Shown: positions 8,298 to 17,695 of the stretch, in pieces
How positions within the stretch are numbered: position 1 is the stretch's first letter
How the letters are laid out: every line of letters begins with the position of its first letter
From: Hymenobacter perfusus
GTDB taxonomy: Bacteria; Bacteroidota; Bacteroidia; Cytophagales; Hymenobacteraceae
Assembly (NCBI RefSeq): GCF_003944765.1
Contig: NZ_RWIU01000001.1
Span: 1,178,001-1,242,000 of the forward strand
Direction of reading: 5' to 3'
Length of the DNA stretch: 64,000 nt
The notes under the pieces: generated by a model
Seen by the model: the letters and a program-made list of their open reading frames with translations, nothing else
Told to the model about the DNA's origin: nothing
Database searches by the model: none
Program-made: the position numbers and the translations under genes

Positions 8298-8786
8298 TCA
8301 CGGTTCGATGCGCAGGAACACGTCTTCGAGGTAGAAGATGTTGTGGGGCTGGCCCGATTCGTACTCCTCGGCTTCTTCGCTGTCGGCGTTCATGCTGATG
8401 TCGAAGGTATCATCGTCCTCGCCTTCCTCCTCATCCTCAAACAGGTCGGCGGGGTAGGTGCAGGAAAGTTTCAGGGCCACGTTGGGCAAGGGCACGGGCG
8501 GGTTGGCCTCGCTGTTGTATTCGAGCAGGCAGGGCCAGTCGCGCACGGTAGCCAGAGCATCGGCCACGTCTTCCTGCAACGCTTCGGCCCGCTCGGCGGC
8601 CACGCGCAGCAACAGGTCCAACTGCTGAAAAGTGAGGCCCAGATGAAAAAAATGCAGCTCGTTATCAAAAAACGTCGTGGCCCAGATGGTCACGTCGTCG
8701 GAGTTATCGAACACAATGGCCGTTAGCTGCACCTGCTCGATGAAGAAGTCGGTATCGTCGGCCAGCGCGTCTATCAGTCGTCTCAT
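8298..8786 (-). CDS. Hypothetical acidic protein (162 aa)
   Basis: A protein of 162 residues from the ATG at 8786. It is strongly acidic, with a run of Asp/Glu around residues 115-140 (LFEDEEEGEDDDTFDIS). I do not recognise the family. There is no signal peptide or membrane segment. It starts MRRLIDALADDTDFF and has amphipathic helical stretches in the middle (FQQLDLLLRVAAERAEALQE). It lies directly downstream of hemW on the same strand with a ~125-nt gap, so cotranscription is possible. Confidence 0.65.
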   Translation of the reverse strand: MRRLIDALADDTDFFIEQVQLTAIVFDNSDDVTIWATTFFDNELHFFHLGLTFQQLDLLLRVAAERAEALQEDVADALATVRDWPCLLEYNSEANPPVPLPNVALKLSCTYPADLFEDEEEGEDDDTFDISMNADSEEAEEYESGQPHNIFYLEDVFLRIEP

Positions 8787-8911
8787 AATCACTGGATTGA
8801 CAAAGCCAGCAGGGCTTTGCGCGGTAAGCGGCGCGGGGCAACCGGAAGAAGTCCGGCCGGTCGGCTGTTTCAAAGAAAGGATAAAAGCCGGAAAATCCGC
8901 CGCCGCCGCCG

Positions 8912-10054
8912 TTATTCTTCGCCCTGAAACAGCTCCAGCGTGATGTGGTCGGCCAGCAGCTTGCCCGCGTCGGTGAGGCGCAGCACCTGGCCTTCGTCCA
9001 GGCGGGCCAAGCCAGTGGCTTGCAGCTGCTGCAGATACGCGGCGCGCTCCTGCAGCAGGTTCAGGCCCAGCTCGTCGCGCAAGCGGCGCAGGTTGCAGCC
9101 CCGGGCGGTGCGCAGGCTGGTCATCAGGTACTCGTTGGCCTGGTCGCGGGGGCTGAGTTCCTCCACGGTAGCGGGCACGCGGCCTTCGTCGAGCACGGCC
9201 GTTACGTACTGCGGGTTGTTGGCCACGGTGTACTGTCGGCTGTGCCCGTTGAAGGAATGGGCGCTCGGTCCCAGCCCCAGGTAGGGCACCCCGCGCCAGT
9301 ACGCCGCGTTGTGCCTCGACTCGCGGCCGGGCCGGCAGAAGTTGCTGATTTCGTACTGTTCGTAGCCGTGGCGGGCCATTTCCAGCAGCAGCTGCTCAAA
9401 CTGCGCGGCCACAAACTCATCGGGCGGGGCCAGAAACTTGCCCTTCTTGAGCTGCCGCCCAAACACCGTATCGGGCTCAATGGTAAGCGCGTAGCACGAC
9501 ATATGCGGCACTTCCAGCGCAAACGCCCGGGCCATATCCTGCTGCCAGATATCATGGTCGGGGGCGGGCACACCGTAAATCAGGTCGATGGAAATATTCT
9601 CGAAGCCCGCGTCCTGCGCCCGTCGCACCGCCGCCCCCGACTCCTCGGCCGAGTGGGCGCGGTTCATCAGCCGCAGGTGCGGCTCGTGGAAGCTTTGTAG
9701 CCCGATACTGAGCCGGTTCACGGGCGAGGCCGCCAGCTCGCGCACCTTGGCCGGGGTGAGGTCGTCGGGGTTGGCTTCCAGGGTAATTTCCGCGTCGGGG
9801 GCCACCCGGAAATGGCGGTGCACGGCCGCCAGCAGCGTATCAAGCTCGGCTGCCGTGAGCAAAGAGGGCGTGCCGCCGCCGAAGTATATGGTGTTTATTA
9901 TCGGGGAGGGCCCCAGGTAGGCGTGCCGCAAAGCCAACTCTTCTACCAAAGCGTCGACCAGTCGGCTTTTGAGGGCCATCGACGTGCTGAAGTGAAAGTC
10001 GCAGTAGTGGCAGGCCTGCTTGCAGAAGGGAATGTGGAGGTAGAGGCCGGACAT
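8912..10054 (-). CDS. hemW: Radical SAM protein HemW (haem chaperone / coproporphyrinogen dehydrogenase-like)
   Basis: Product of 380 residues from the ATG at 10054. The radical-SAM cluster motif CKQACHYC (C11, C15, C18) is followed by DF rather than by the fourth Cys of HemN, which places it with HemW. The GGGTPS SAM-binding motif is near residue 60 and a HemN C-terminal domain covers ~310-380. HemW proteins bind haem and may deliver it to respiratory enzymes; they are not proven coproporphyrinogen oxidases. A TACATTTG -7 element on this strand (10187-10180) would start the transcript inside the divergent BamA-like gene. Confidence 0.9.
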   Translation of the reverse strand: MSGLYLHIPFCKQACHYCDFHFSTSMALKSRLVDALVEELALRHAYLGPSPIINTIYFGGGTPSLLTAAELDTLLAAVHRHFRVAPDAEITLEANPDDLTPAKVRELAASPVNRLSIGLQSFHEPHLRLMNRAHSAEESGAAVRRAQDAGFENISIDLIYGVPAPDHDIWQQDMARAFALEVPHMSCYALTIEPDTVFGRQLKKGKFLAPPDEFVAAQFEQLLLEMARHGYEQYEISNFCRPGRESRHNAAYWRGVPYLGLGPSAHSFNGHSRQYTVANNPQYVTAVLDEGRVPATVEELSPRDQANEYLMTSLRTARGCNLRRLRDELGLNLLQERAAYLQQLQATGLARLDEGQVLRLTDAGKLLADHITLELFQGEE

Positions 10055-10179
10055 GCGGAAGGGCAACTTGCCCGGGCTGCCGGCCGCCGAACGGCGTAAA
10101 CCGGGCGGGCGCAGTCGAAGGCAAAGACAGTAAACGCTACTTTCGGGAAATTAAACGCGGCGATTCGCGTTTCAGACTG

Positions 10180-10187
10180 CAAATGTA
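10180..10187 (-). promoter_or_regulatory. Candidate -7 element TACATTTG for hemW
   Basis: On the minus strand this is an exact TAnnTTTG match, 126 nt upstream of the hemW ATG. It overlaps the first codons of the divergent gene at 10183, so it may be coincidental. Confidence 0.35.
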
Positions 10188-12045
10188 CGCCCGCGCCCTC
10201 GTTTTCTGGTGGTTATTGCTGCTGGTCCTGCCGGGCCGGCCGGCCGCCGCGCAGGGCACTACGCCGCTCAACCCCGCCGCCCCGCCCCTCTCGGCCTCGC
10301 CTGCCGCCACCTCGCCCCCCGATTCGGCCCGGAAAGCCACCTTACCACCGGCCCACCCCGTGCGCCCAGTCTCGATAATGCTGCTTACCGAGGCCACCGA
10401 CCAACCGCTGCTGCGTCCTTACCGCTACCGCTTGGCAGTGCCCGATTCTCTGGCGGCCCTGCGGGAAGTACGGGCTCTGGTGCTGGCCCTGCAGGCCGAT
10501 GCCTACCTGACGGCCTCGGCCGACGAGCTGCGCTGGCGCCACGACACGCTGCAAGTCCGGCTGTACGTGGGCGAGAAATTCCGCTGGGCCCGGGTGCGCA
10601 ACGGTAACCTCGGCGACGGCCTGCTCACCCGCGCCGGCTTCCGCGACAAGCTGTTCCAGCAGCAGCCGCTCCGGCCGCAGGAGTGGGCCAAACTGCAGGA
10701 GAATATCCTGCGCGAAGCTGAAAACCAGGGCTTCCCGTTTGCCACCATCGGCCTCGATTCCGTGGCCCTGACTGGCACCGAGGTAGAGGGCCGGGTGGTG
10801 CTGCGCCGGGGCCCGGCCGTGGTATTCGATTCCATCCAGATCATCGGTAAAACCAAGACAAAGACCCGCTTCCTGACCAAATATCTGCAGCTGGAGCCCG
10901 GCCAGCCGTTCAGTCAGCAGCGGGTGCTGGAAGCGGCCCGCCGCCTGCGCCAGCTGCCCTATCTGCAGGTAAAAGCCGAGCCGGAAGTGCGCTTTGCCCA
11001 GGGCCGGGCGCGGGTGTTTTTTCTGCTCGAAGACCGCACATCCAATCAGTTCGACGCCATTGTGGGTGTACTGCCGAACCCGAACCCCGGCGTGGGCCAG
11101 AAACGGGTGCAAATCACCGGCGACGTAACCCTGAACCTGCGCAACATCAACGGCGGCGGCAAGGGTGTGGGGCTGCAGTGGCGCAAGCTCGATGCTAACT
11201 CTCAGCTGCTGGATGCGCAGTATCTGCATCCCGCCTTCTTCGGTACGCCGCTGGAGCTGAGCGGCTCCTTCAACCTGCTCAAGCAGGATACACTGTTCCT
11301 GACCACCCGGCCGCGCCTGCAGTTTGCCTACCCCACGGCCCTGGCGGGCCGGCTGGCTGTGTTTGTGGAATGGCGCGCGTCGCGCCTGCTTTCCGTCGAC
11401 TCTACATTGCGCCAGCTGCCGGCCAACATTGATTCCCGCTACAGCTCCTACGGCCTCGACTACACCTGGAACACCCTCGACGACCCGTATTTTCCCCGGC
11501 GTGGCCTGCTGGTCAGTGGGCAGGCCGCCATCGGCACCAAGGTCATCAGCCGGAACGGCGGCCTGCGCAGTGACATCTATGAAGATATTCCGCTCCGCAC
11601 CCGCCAGATTTCCCTGGGCCTGCGGGCCGAACGGTACCTGCGCATCGGCCGGGCCGGCGTACTGCTCACGCGCCTGCGCGGCGAAGCTTTGCTCAACGAA
11701 CGGCTCTTCCTCAACGACCTGTTTCGGCTGGGCGGCCTGGCCACGCTACGGGGCTTCAACGAGCTGAATTTCTACGCCAGCCAGTACGCCGTGGGCACCG
11801 CCGAGTTCCGGCAGTTCACTGGCTCCGATGCCTACGTGTTCCTGTTCGTGGACCAAGCGTATCTCCGTCGCAACCTCCCCAACGACCCGTACCCGCAGGA
11901 TACGCCCACCGGCCTGGGCGCGGGTCTGAGCTTCCGCACCGCCGCCGGCCAGTTTCAGTTTGTGTACGCCCTGGGCCGAAGCTCCCAGCAGCGGCTGGCT
12001 CTGAGCACTGGCAAAATCCACTTCGGCATTACTAGTCGGTTTTAG
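10183..12045 (+). CDS. BamA/TamA-like Omp85 outer-membrane protein with POTRA domains
   Basis: Product of 620 residues. A signal peptide is at 1-24 (LVFWWLLLLVLPGRPAAAQG), then a Pro/Ala-rich linker. Residues ~75-290 contain POTRA-like modules (VVFDSIQIIGKTKTKTRFL, GQPFSQQRVLEAARRLRQLP). The C-terminal half is an Omp85 beta-barrel with the LGGLATLRGF motif in the lid-lock region (~520) and a terminal aromatic strand ending KIHFGITSRF. Such proteins insert or translocate outer-membrane proteins or lipids. It is shorter than true BamA and stands apart from an OMP-assembly operon, so a specialised paralogue is likely. A large hairpin terminator follows. Confidence 0.85.
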   Translation: MYARALVFWWLLLLVLPGRPAAAQGTTPLNPAAPPLSASPAATSPPDSARKATLPPAHPVRPVSIMLLTEATDQPLLRPYRYRLAVPDSLAALREVRALVLALQADAYLTASADELRWRHDTLQVRLYVGEKFRWARVRNGNLGDGLLTRAGFRDKLFQQQPLRPQEWAKLQENILREAENQGFPFATIGLDSVALTGTEVEGRVVLRRGPAVVFDSIQIIGKTKTKTRFLTKYLQLEPGQPFSQQRVLEAARRLRQLPYLQVKAEPEVRFAQGRARVFFLLEDRTSNQFDAIVGVLPNPNPGVGQKRVQITGDVTLNLRNINGGGKGVGLQWRKLDANSQLLDAQYLHPAFFGTPLELSGSFNLLKQDTLFLTTRPRLQFAYPTALAGRLAVFVEWRASRLLSVDSTLRQLPANIDSRYSSYGLDYTWNTLDDPYFPRRGLLVSGQAAIGTKVISRNGGLRSDIYEDIPLRTRQISLGLRAERYLRIGRAGVLLTRLRGEALLNERLFLNDLFRLGGLATLRGFNELNFYASQYAVGTAEFRQFTGSDAYVFLFVDQAYLRRNLPNDPYPQDTPTGLGAGLSFRTAAGQFQFVYALGRSSQQRLALSTGKIHFGITSRF

Positions 12046-12131
12046 CGTTGAGAAACTAGATTTTAGAACTGAGACTTTGGCTCTATGAGCCTTTTGGGAC
12101 AAACAGAATGGAAGCATTGGTTTTAAAAAAC

Positions 12132-12190
12132 AGAAGTAAGCCGTCCGTTCTATTGACCCAAACGGGTCATAGAACGGACGGCTTACTTCT
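12132..12190. terminator. Large bidirectional hairpin
   Basis: A hairpin with ~27-bp arms (AGAAGTAAGCCGTCCGTTCT and complement, plus GACCC/GGGTC near the tip) and a short loop. It lies between the convergent Omp85 and esterase genes and probably terminates both. Confidence 0.8.
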
Positions 12191-12223
12191 TAATTCCAGG
12201 TTCTCAGCTCTACCTTCTAAACC

Positions 12224-13381
12224 CTACTTCATCAGGGCGTTTTTCAGTTCGCCGGCGGCCAGGTCCTGGGCCTGAGCGGCCTGGGGCACCACGGCGGCCA
12301 TACCGAAGAACTCGTGGGTTACGCCTTCAAAGTTTTCGTACTTAGTGGCGACGCCGGCGGCTTTCAGCTTATCGGCCAGCATCTTACCGTCGCTCATCAG
12401 CGGATCGAGGCTGGCGGTGATGATGGTGGTGGCGGGCATGCCCTTCAGGTTGGCATTCACCAGCGAAATCATTGGGCTCTTGCCATCGGCCGCGCCGCGC
12501 AAATACTTCTCGAAGAACCAAGCCATCATGGGCTTATTGAGCGGCTTGGCCTGGGCGTTCTGCTGGTACGAGGGCGTGTTCAGGTCGTAGCCGGCAATGG
12601 GGTACACCAGCACCTGATGCTTGGGCAGCATCACCTTTTTGTCGCGGGCCATCATGCTCACCGAGGCGGCCAGATTACCACCGGCACTCTCGCCCACCAC
12701 GGCTACGTTCTGCGGGTCGCCTTTAAAAGAAGCGGCATTTTTGAGCACCCACTGATATGCCGCAAACGAATCATTGTGGGCCGTGGGGTATTTATGCTCC
12801 GGCGCCTGCCGGTAGGCCACCGACACGAAAATGGCCCCGGTTTTCTCCACCAGGCCCCGCACGGAGGCATCATACGTATCGAGGTTGGCAATAACCCAGC
12901 CGCCCCCGTGGTAGTACACCACCACCGGTAGCGTGCCGGTAGCGCCTTTGGGCGTGTAGATGCGCACTTTTACGCCGGGCATCACCATGCGGCTCATAGT
13001 ATCGGCCGTCACGGGGGGCGTTGGGATGTTGTTGGCTTGCATCAGCTTCATCACCGCGTCGGCGGGCGTGGGCTGCTGCCGGGCCTCCTGGGCTGAGAGA
13101 GTTTCGATAGGCTTACCACCCAGGCTGACCAGAGTTTCAATAACGGCCTGCATTTCGGGCTTGATGCCGGTAGCCCAGGCCGGAGCCGGGCCGGTGGGCC
13201 GCACAGGCACGGGACCAGCCGGGGCCGGAGCCGTCGGAGCTGTGGCCATGGAATCAGTAGTCGTGGCCGTAGTGGTAGCGTCCGACTCAGTAGTCTGGGC
13301 TGTGTTGCAAGAAGTCAGGGTAGAGCCTGCCAGGAGGGCAGCCGCGCCCCAGCGGAGGGAAGTGTGGAAAAGCGTAGTCAT
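12224..13381 (-). CDS. Lipoprotein alpha/beta hydrolase (hormone-sensitive-lipase/acetyl-esterase type)
   Basis: Product of 385 residues. A lipoprotein signal with lipobox LTSC (Cys25) is followed by a Thr/Ala/Pro-rich linker to ~70. The HSL-family HGGGW oxyanion motif is at 158-162, nucleophile Ser232 in GESAGG, Asp326 in SLDPL and His356 in THEFF. Family members cleave short-chain acyl esters. The lipobox suggests attachment to a membrane facing the periplasm or outside. It stands alone, convergent with the Omp85 gene. Confidence 0.87.
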   Translation of the reverse strand: MTTLFHTSLRWGAAALLAGSTLTSCNTAQTTESDATTTATTTDSMATAPTAPAPAGPVPVRPTGPAPAWATGIKPEMQAVIETLVSLGGKPIETLSAQEARQQPTPADAVMKLMQANNIPTPPVTADTMSRMVMPGVKVRIYTPKGATGTLPVVVYYHGGGWVIANLDTYDASVRGLVEKTGAIFVSVAYRQAPEHKYPTAHNDSFAAYQWVLKNAASFKGDPQNVAVVGESAGGNLAASVSMMARDKKVMLPKHQVLVYPIAGYDLNTPSYQQNAQAKPLNKPMMAWFFEKYLRGAADGKSPMISLVNANLKGMPATTIITASLDPLMSDGKMLADKLKAAGVATKYENFEGVTHEFFGMAAVVPQAAQAQDLAAGELKNALMK

Positions 13382-13583
13382 GCGGATGTTGGTTGCAGGT
13401 AATAGAAAGAAACAATGATTTACCTTACGACAAGCTTTTTCCCGAAGCGGTAAAAGCCCTAAATCCTGTACTCCATGCTGCTTTTTAAAAACTTGCCAAA
13501 ATTTTTACTCCTGATAATCAGTCGATAGAAAACTATTTCAGTATTTTTGCGACCCCAAATGATGCCTTTCCAAAAAAGGCTAC

Positions 13584-13591
13584 TACATTTG
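13584..13591 (+). promoter_or_regulatory. Promoter -7 element TACATTTG for tRNA-fMet
   Basis: Exact TAnnTTTG match ending 13 nt before the mature tRNA 5' end, a normal distance for a short leader. A second match, TATTTTTG, lies at 13542-13549. Confidence 0.6.
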
Positions 13592-13604
13592 TAATACCAA
13601 ACAG

Positions 13605-13677
<73 letters not shown>

Positions 13678-13682
13678 CCTAG

Positions 13683-13725
13683 AAAGGCCAGTTGATTCTT
13701 CGGAATTAGCTGGCCTTTTTCTTTT
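13683..13725 (+). terminator. Terminator after tRNA-fMet
   Basis: Arms AAAGGCCAG and CTGGCCTTT with a partly paired interior and TTCG loop, followed by a T-rich run. Confidence 0.75.
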
Positions 13726-14261
13726 GCGCAAGTAGACCCGCCAAGGCGCAATTGCTGCGCATCGTCTGATGGGGGTGGGCCACCTACACCGCAAGAAATT
13801 GCATGTCAGCTCGCTACCGCGCATATCTGCTGTACGCCGGCTATACCATGTAGCATTGGCTCCGGTAACTAACGAGGCCTGCCCTTGCCCTGAGTGGCAG
13901 GCTGTCTGTCAATCCTAAATTATTCGCCAGCAGACCAGATGACACGGCTATTCTGCTTCACCCACTGGTCGGCAGCATGCCCGGTCCCGTGATTTGGCGG
14001 CTGTCGGCGCGGGCTATTCCCCGATCCGTGACAATATAATACACCTGCGCCAGCCCGCAGACGCGGCCAAAGCTACGCTTACCAGACTTTAATGAAGCAG
14101 CCAGCACAATGGCTTACTGGGCCGTATGCATCATCTTCTGGTTGAGCCGGGGGTACCTCAATATGGTTTAACCGCTGAAGCTGTTGCGGAAGCAGTTGAG
14201 GTCATTTCACGCTGGCATTCATACCCGTAGAAGGAAAGAAATTACTTTTCAAAACAACGCC
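13726..14261. other. Gene-free region of ~530 bp before glpD
   Basis: No frame here has a convincing start and protein-like composition. Base composition is somewhat less GC-rich than the flanks and there are many stops in all frames. Short patches look like decayed coding sequence, but I cannot assign them. No TAnnTTTG element was recognised for glpD. Confidence 0.4.
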
Positions 14262-15863
14262 ATGCGAAACGAAATCAAAGCCGCGGCCTTTTCCCGACCC
14301 GCTCTCATGGCCCCGCTGACCAGCCAGCCCATCTGGGACCTGGTTGTAATTGGTGGTGGAGCAACGGGCCTGGGCGTAGCCCTCGACGGGCTTAGTCGGG
14401 GCTACAAAACGCTGCTGCTTGAGCAAACCGATTTTGCCAAAGGCACGAGCAGCCGCGCCACCAAGCTGGTTCACGGCGGGGTGCGCTACCTAGCCCAGGG
14501 CGACATTTCTCTGGTGCGGGAAGCTCTGTACGAACGAGGGCTGTTACTGAAAAACGCACCTCATTTGGTTAAAAACCAATCATTTATCATTCCTAACTAT
14601 GAGTGGTGGGGCGGAGCATACTATACCTTCGGCATGAAAGTATACGACCTGTTGTCGGGCAAGCTCAGCCTGGGTGCGGCTGAACACATCAGCAAGCAGG
14701 AGACGATTCGGCGCCTGGGCAACATCAGGACCGAGGGACTGCACGGCGGCGTGGTATACCAAGACGGGCAGTTCGATGATGCCCGTCTGGCCATCAGCCT
14801 GGCCCAGACGGCCGTGGAAATGGGTGGCACGCTGCTCAACCACTGCGCGGTGCGCGGCATCCTGAAAGATGCGCAGGGCCAGGTAGCCGGGGTACAAGCC
14901 GTGGACCGCGAGACCGGAAAAGCGTATGAAATCAACGCGAAAGTCGTCGTAAATGCCACTGGCATTTTTGTAGACGAGATTCTGCAACTGGATAAGCCCG
15001 GCACCCGAAAGCTGGTGCGTCCCAGTCAGGGCGTCCACATCGTGCTCGATAAGTCGTTTCTGCCGGGCAATGATGCCATCATGATTCCGAAGACGGATGA
15101 CGGGCGCGTGCTTTTTGCCGTGCCGTGGCACGAGCGGGTTATCCTCGGCACCACCGACACGCCCCTCAAGGAGTACAGCGAAGAACCCAAGGCCCTGGAA
15201 GAGGAAATCGACTTCATCCTGCGTACGGCCGGCCGTTACCTCGCCCGGGCCCCCAGACGGAGCGACGCGCTGAGTGTATTCGCGGGCCTGCGGCCACTGG
15301 CGGCGCCGCAGAATGGCTCGGCGAAAACCAGGGAAATTTCGCGCAGCCACAAGATTCTGGTATCCGAGGCCGGGCTCATTACCATCACGGGAGGCAAATG
15401 GACCACCTACCGCCGTATGGGCCAAGACGCAGTGGATAAGGCTATTAGCCTCAAAAAACTACCGAAAGCGAAGAGTAAAACCGCTGATTTGCCTATCCAC
15501 GGCGCGCTGCTTACTACAGACGAGGACCGCCGCAACCACCTCTACGTGTATGGCAGCGACCAACCGGCTTTGCTCGAACTGATAAAGCAGCAACCCGCCC
15601 TGGGCGCAAAGCTGGACGAAACGCTCGAATTTGTACAAGCCGAAGTAGTGTGGGCGGCGCGCTACGAAATGGCCCGCACCGTGGAAGACGTACTGGCCCG
15701 CCGCGTACGGGTGCTGTTTCTGGATGCCGAGGCCGCTATTCGGATGGCTCCCGCAGTGGCGGCGCTGCTGGCCCGGGAACTGGGCCACGACCACGCCTGG
15801 CAGCAGGCGCAGGTGGCCGACTTTACGCAGGTGGCTCAGAACTATCTGCTGCAAACAGGGTAG
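14262..15863 (+). CDS. glpD: Glycerol-3-phosphate dehydrogenase (FAD, respiratory)
   Basis: Product of 533 residues from the ATG at 14262; upstream in-frame codons look non-coding. The FAD Rossmann motif is VVIGGGATGLG near residue 27, followed by SSRATKLVHGGVRYL, typical of GlpD. The substrate/FAD region has ITGGKWTTYRRMGQDAVD, and a DAO C-terminal domain covers the last ~130 residues. The enzyme oxidises sn-glycerol 3-phosphate to dihydroxyacetone phosphate and feeds electrons to quinone at the inner membrane. glpK follows at 165 nt on the same strand, forming a glycerol-use pair. No glpF or regulator lies next to them. Confidence 0.95.
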   Translation: MRNEIKAAAFSRPALMAPLTSQPIWDLVVIGGGATGLGVALDGLSRGYKTLLLEQTDFAKGTSSRATKLVHGGVRYLAQGDISLVREALYERGLLLKNAPHLVKNQSFIIPNYEWWGGAYYTFGMKVYDLLSGKLSLGAAEHISKQETIRRLGNIRTEGLHGGVVYQDGQFDDARLAISLAQTAVEMGGTLLNHCAVRGILKDAQGQVAGVQAVDRETGKAYEINAKVVVNATGIFVDEILQLDKPGTRKLVRPSQGVHIVLDKSFLPGNDAIMIPKTDDGRVLFAVPWHERVILGTTDTPLKEYSEEPKALEEEIDFILRTAGRYLARAPRRSDALSVFAGLRPLAAPQNGSAKTREISRSHKILVSEAGLITITGGKWTTYRRMGQDAVDKAISLKKLPKAKSKTADLPIHGALLTTDEDRRNHLYVYGSDQPALLELIKQQPALGAKLDETLEFVQAEVVWAARYEMARTVEDVLARRVRVLFLDAEAAIRMAPAVAALLARELGHDHAWQQAQVADFTQVAQNYLLQTG

Positions 15864-16028
15864 AAATGCAATAAGTTGGCGTCGCGTCCTGCCCCCGCAT
15901 ACATCTGCAACGGCAGGCCGCGACTATTGTGTCCCGGCTGCTCCGCCGTGCTGCGGCTACCCATAGTAAGCCCTACGCCTCAGAAGCCTCTTTTACGGAA
16001 ACTTCCCGCCCTTAACAACCTGCTTCCC

Positions 16029-17570
16029 ATGCAGCAATTCATCCTCGCCCTCGACCAGGGCACCACCAGCTCCCGCGCTATTCTCTTCGATCAAAAAGGC
16101 CAGATTGTGGCCCAGGCGCAGAAGGAGTTCCCACAGATTTTCCCTAAGCCGGGCTGGGTGGAGCATGATCCGCGCGAAATCTGGTCGAGCCAGGCGGGTG
16201 TAGCGGCCGAGGCGACAGTGAAGGCAGGTCACAACGGCCGCAACATTGCGGCCATCGGCATTACCAACCAGCGCGAAACCGTAGTGGTGTGGAACCGCCA
16301 GACCAGCGCGCCGGTCTACAACGCCATTGTGTGGCAGGACCGCCGCACGGCCGAGTACTGCGACCAGCTGCGTGAAGAAGGGCACGAGGACCTGATTCGC
16401 AGCAAAACCGGCCTGCTGCTCGACGCTTATTTCTCCGCCAGTAAGGTGCGCTGGATTCTGGATAACGTAACGGGAGCCCGCGTGCAGGCTGAGGCCGGCG
16501 AGCTGGCGTTTGGCACGGTGGATAGCTGGCTGATCTGGAATTTCACGCAGGGTGAGTTGCACGTCACGGACGTGAGCAACGCCTCACGCACGATGCTGTT
16601 CAACATCCATACCCTGGGCTGGGACGACGAACTGCTGGCCCTGTTCAATATTCCGCGCAGCATGCTGCCCACCGTGAAGCAGTCGAGCGAGGTGTACGGC
16701 GAAACCAAAACCACGCTGTTTGCCAGCAAGATTCCGATTGCCGGCATTGCCGGCGACCAGCAGGCGGCTCTTTTCGGGCAGATGTGCACTGAGCCGGGCA
16801 TGGTGAAAAGCACCTACGGTACGGGCTGCTTCATGCTGATGAACATCGGCGAAACGCCCAAACCCTCGCAGCATAACCTGCTGACTACCATCGGCTGGCA
16901 GCTTGATGGTAAGGTATGTTACGCGCTGGAAGGCAGCATTTTCATTGCCGGGGCGGTGGTACAGTGGCTGCGCGACAATCTGGGCATCATCAGGGCTTCG
17001 TCGGAAATAGAGCAGCTGGCCACGCAGGTAGAGGACAACGGCGGCGTGTACTTCGTACCGGCGTTTGCGGGGCTGGGCGCGCCCTACTGGGACCCGTACG
17101 CGCGGGGCACCATCTTCGGGATGAGCCGGGCCACAACAGCGGCGCATATTGCCCGCGCCGCCGTGGAAGCCATTGCCTACCAGACGATGGACGTGCTCAA
17201 GGCCATGGAAGCCGACTCCAACCTCGCCATTGCGGAGTTGCGCGTGGATGGTGGCGCAACGGTGAATAAGCTGCTGATGCAGTTTCAGGCCGACGTCCTG
17301 CACACTAAAGTCGTGCGCCCCGGCATGGCCGAAACCACGGCCCTCGGGGCGGCTTACCTCGCCGGCCTGGCCGTAGGCTACTGGAAAGACCTGGCCGAAA
17401 TCCAGGCTCTGGCCCAGGATGACAGTTCATATACTCCCAACCCCGACAGCCCAAGCCTCAAAGCCGGCATTGCCGACTGGCACCGCGCCGTGCGGGCCCT
17501 GCAAGTGTGGGCCAAAGGCGCCCCCGCGAAGGCTCCGGCTGAAAAAACCACGACAGCCACTGGGCAGTAA
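16029..17570 (+). CDS. glpK: Glycerol kinase
   Basis: Product of 513 residues from the ATG at 16029 ([20 protein letters not shown]), a near-universal GlpK start. FGGY-kinase features include the DQGTTSSR phosphate loop, GITNQRET, the [13 protein letters not shown] and [12 protein letters not shown] motifs, and [19 protein letters not shown] near the C terminus. It phosphorylates glycerol with ATP to give the GlpD substrate. It ends in an Ala/Lys/Thr-rich tail of ~20 residues beyond the usual end. It is probably cotranscribed with glpD. Confidence 0.96.
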   Translation: MQQFILALDQGTTSSRAILFDQKGQIVAQAQKEFPQIFPKPGWVEHDPREIWSSQAGVAAEATVKAGHNGRNIAAIGITNQRETVVVWNRQTSAPVYNAIVWQDRRTAEYCDQLREEGHEDLIRSKTGLLLDAYFSASKVRWILDNVTGARVQAEAGELAFGTVDSWLIWNFTQGELHVTDVSNASRTMLFNIHTLGWDDELLALFNIPRSMLPTVKQSSEVYGETKTTLFASKIPIAGIAGDQQAALFGQMCTEPGMVKSTYGTGCFMLMNIGETPKPSQHNLLTTIGWQLDGKVCYALEGSIFIAGAVVQWLRDNLGIIRASSEIEQLATQVEDNGGVYFVPAFAGLGAPYWDPYARGTIFGMSRATTAAHIARAAVEAIAYQTMDVLKAMEADSNLAIAELRVDGGATVNKLLMQFQADVLHTKVVRPGMAETTALGAAYLAGLAVGYWKDLAEIQALAQDDSSYTPNPDSPSLKAGIADWHRAVRALQVWAKGAPAKAPAEKTTTATGQ

Positions 17571-17695
17571 TTAGGCCAGCCTTAACTGTTTGAGTCGGCC
17601 CGGCGACGCGCATCGCACATATTTTTTCCCGAAGTCAGGGCAGGACCACATTAGCGTGTATTCTTTGGTATACTCGTTACACTTCCCACTCAATT

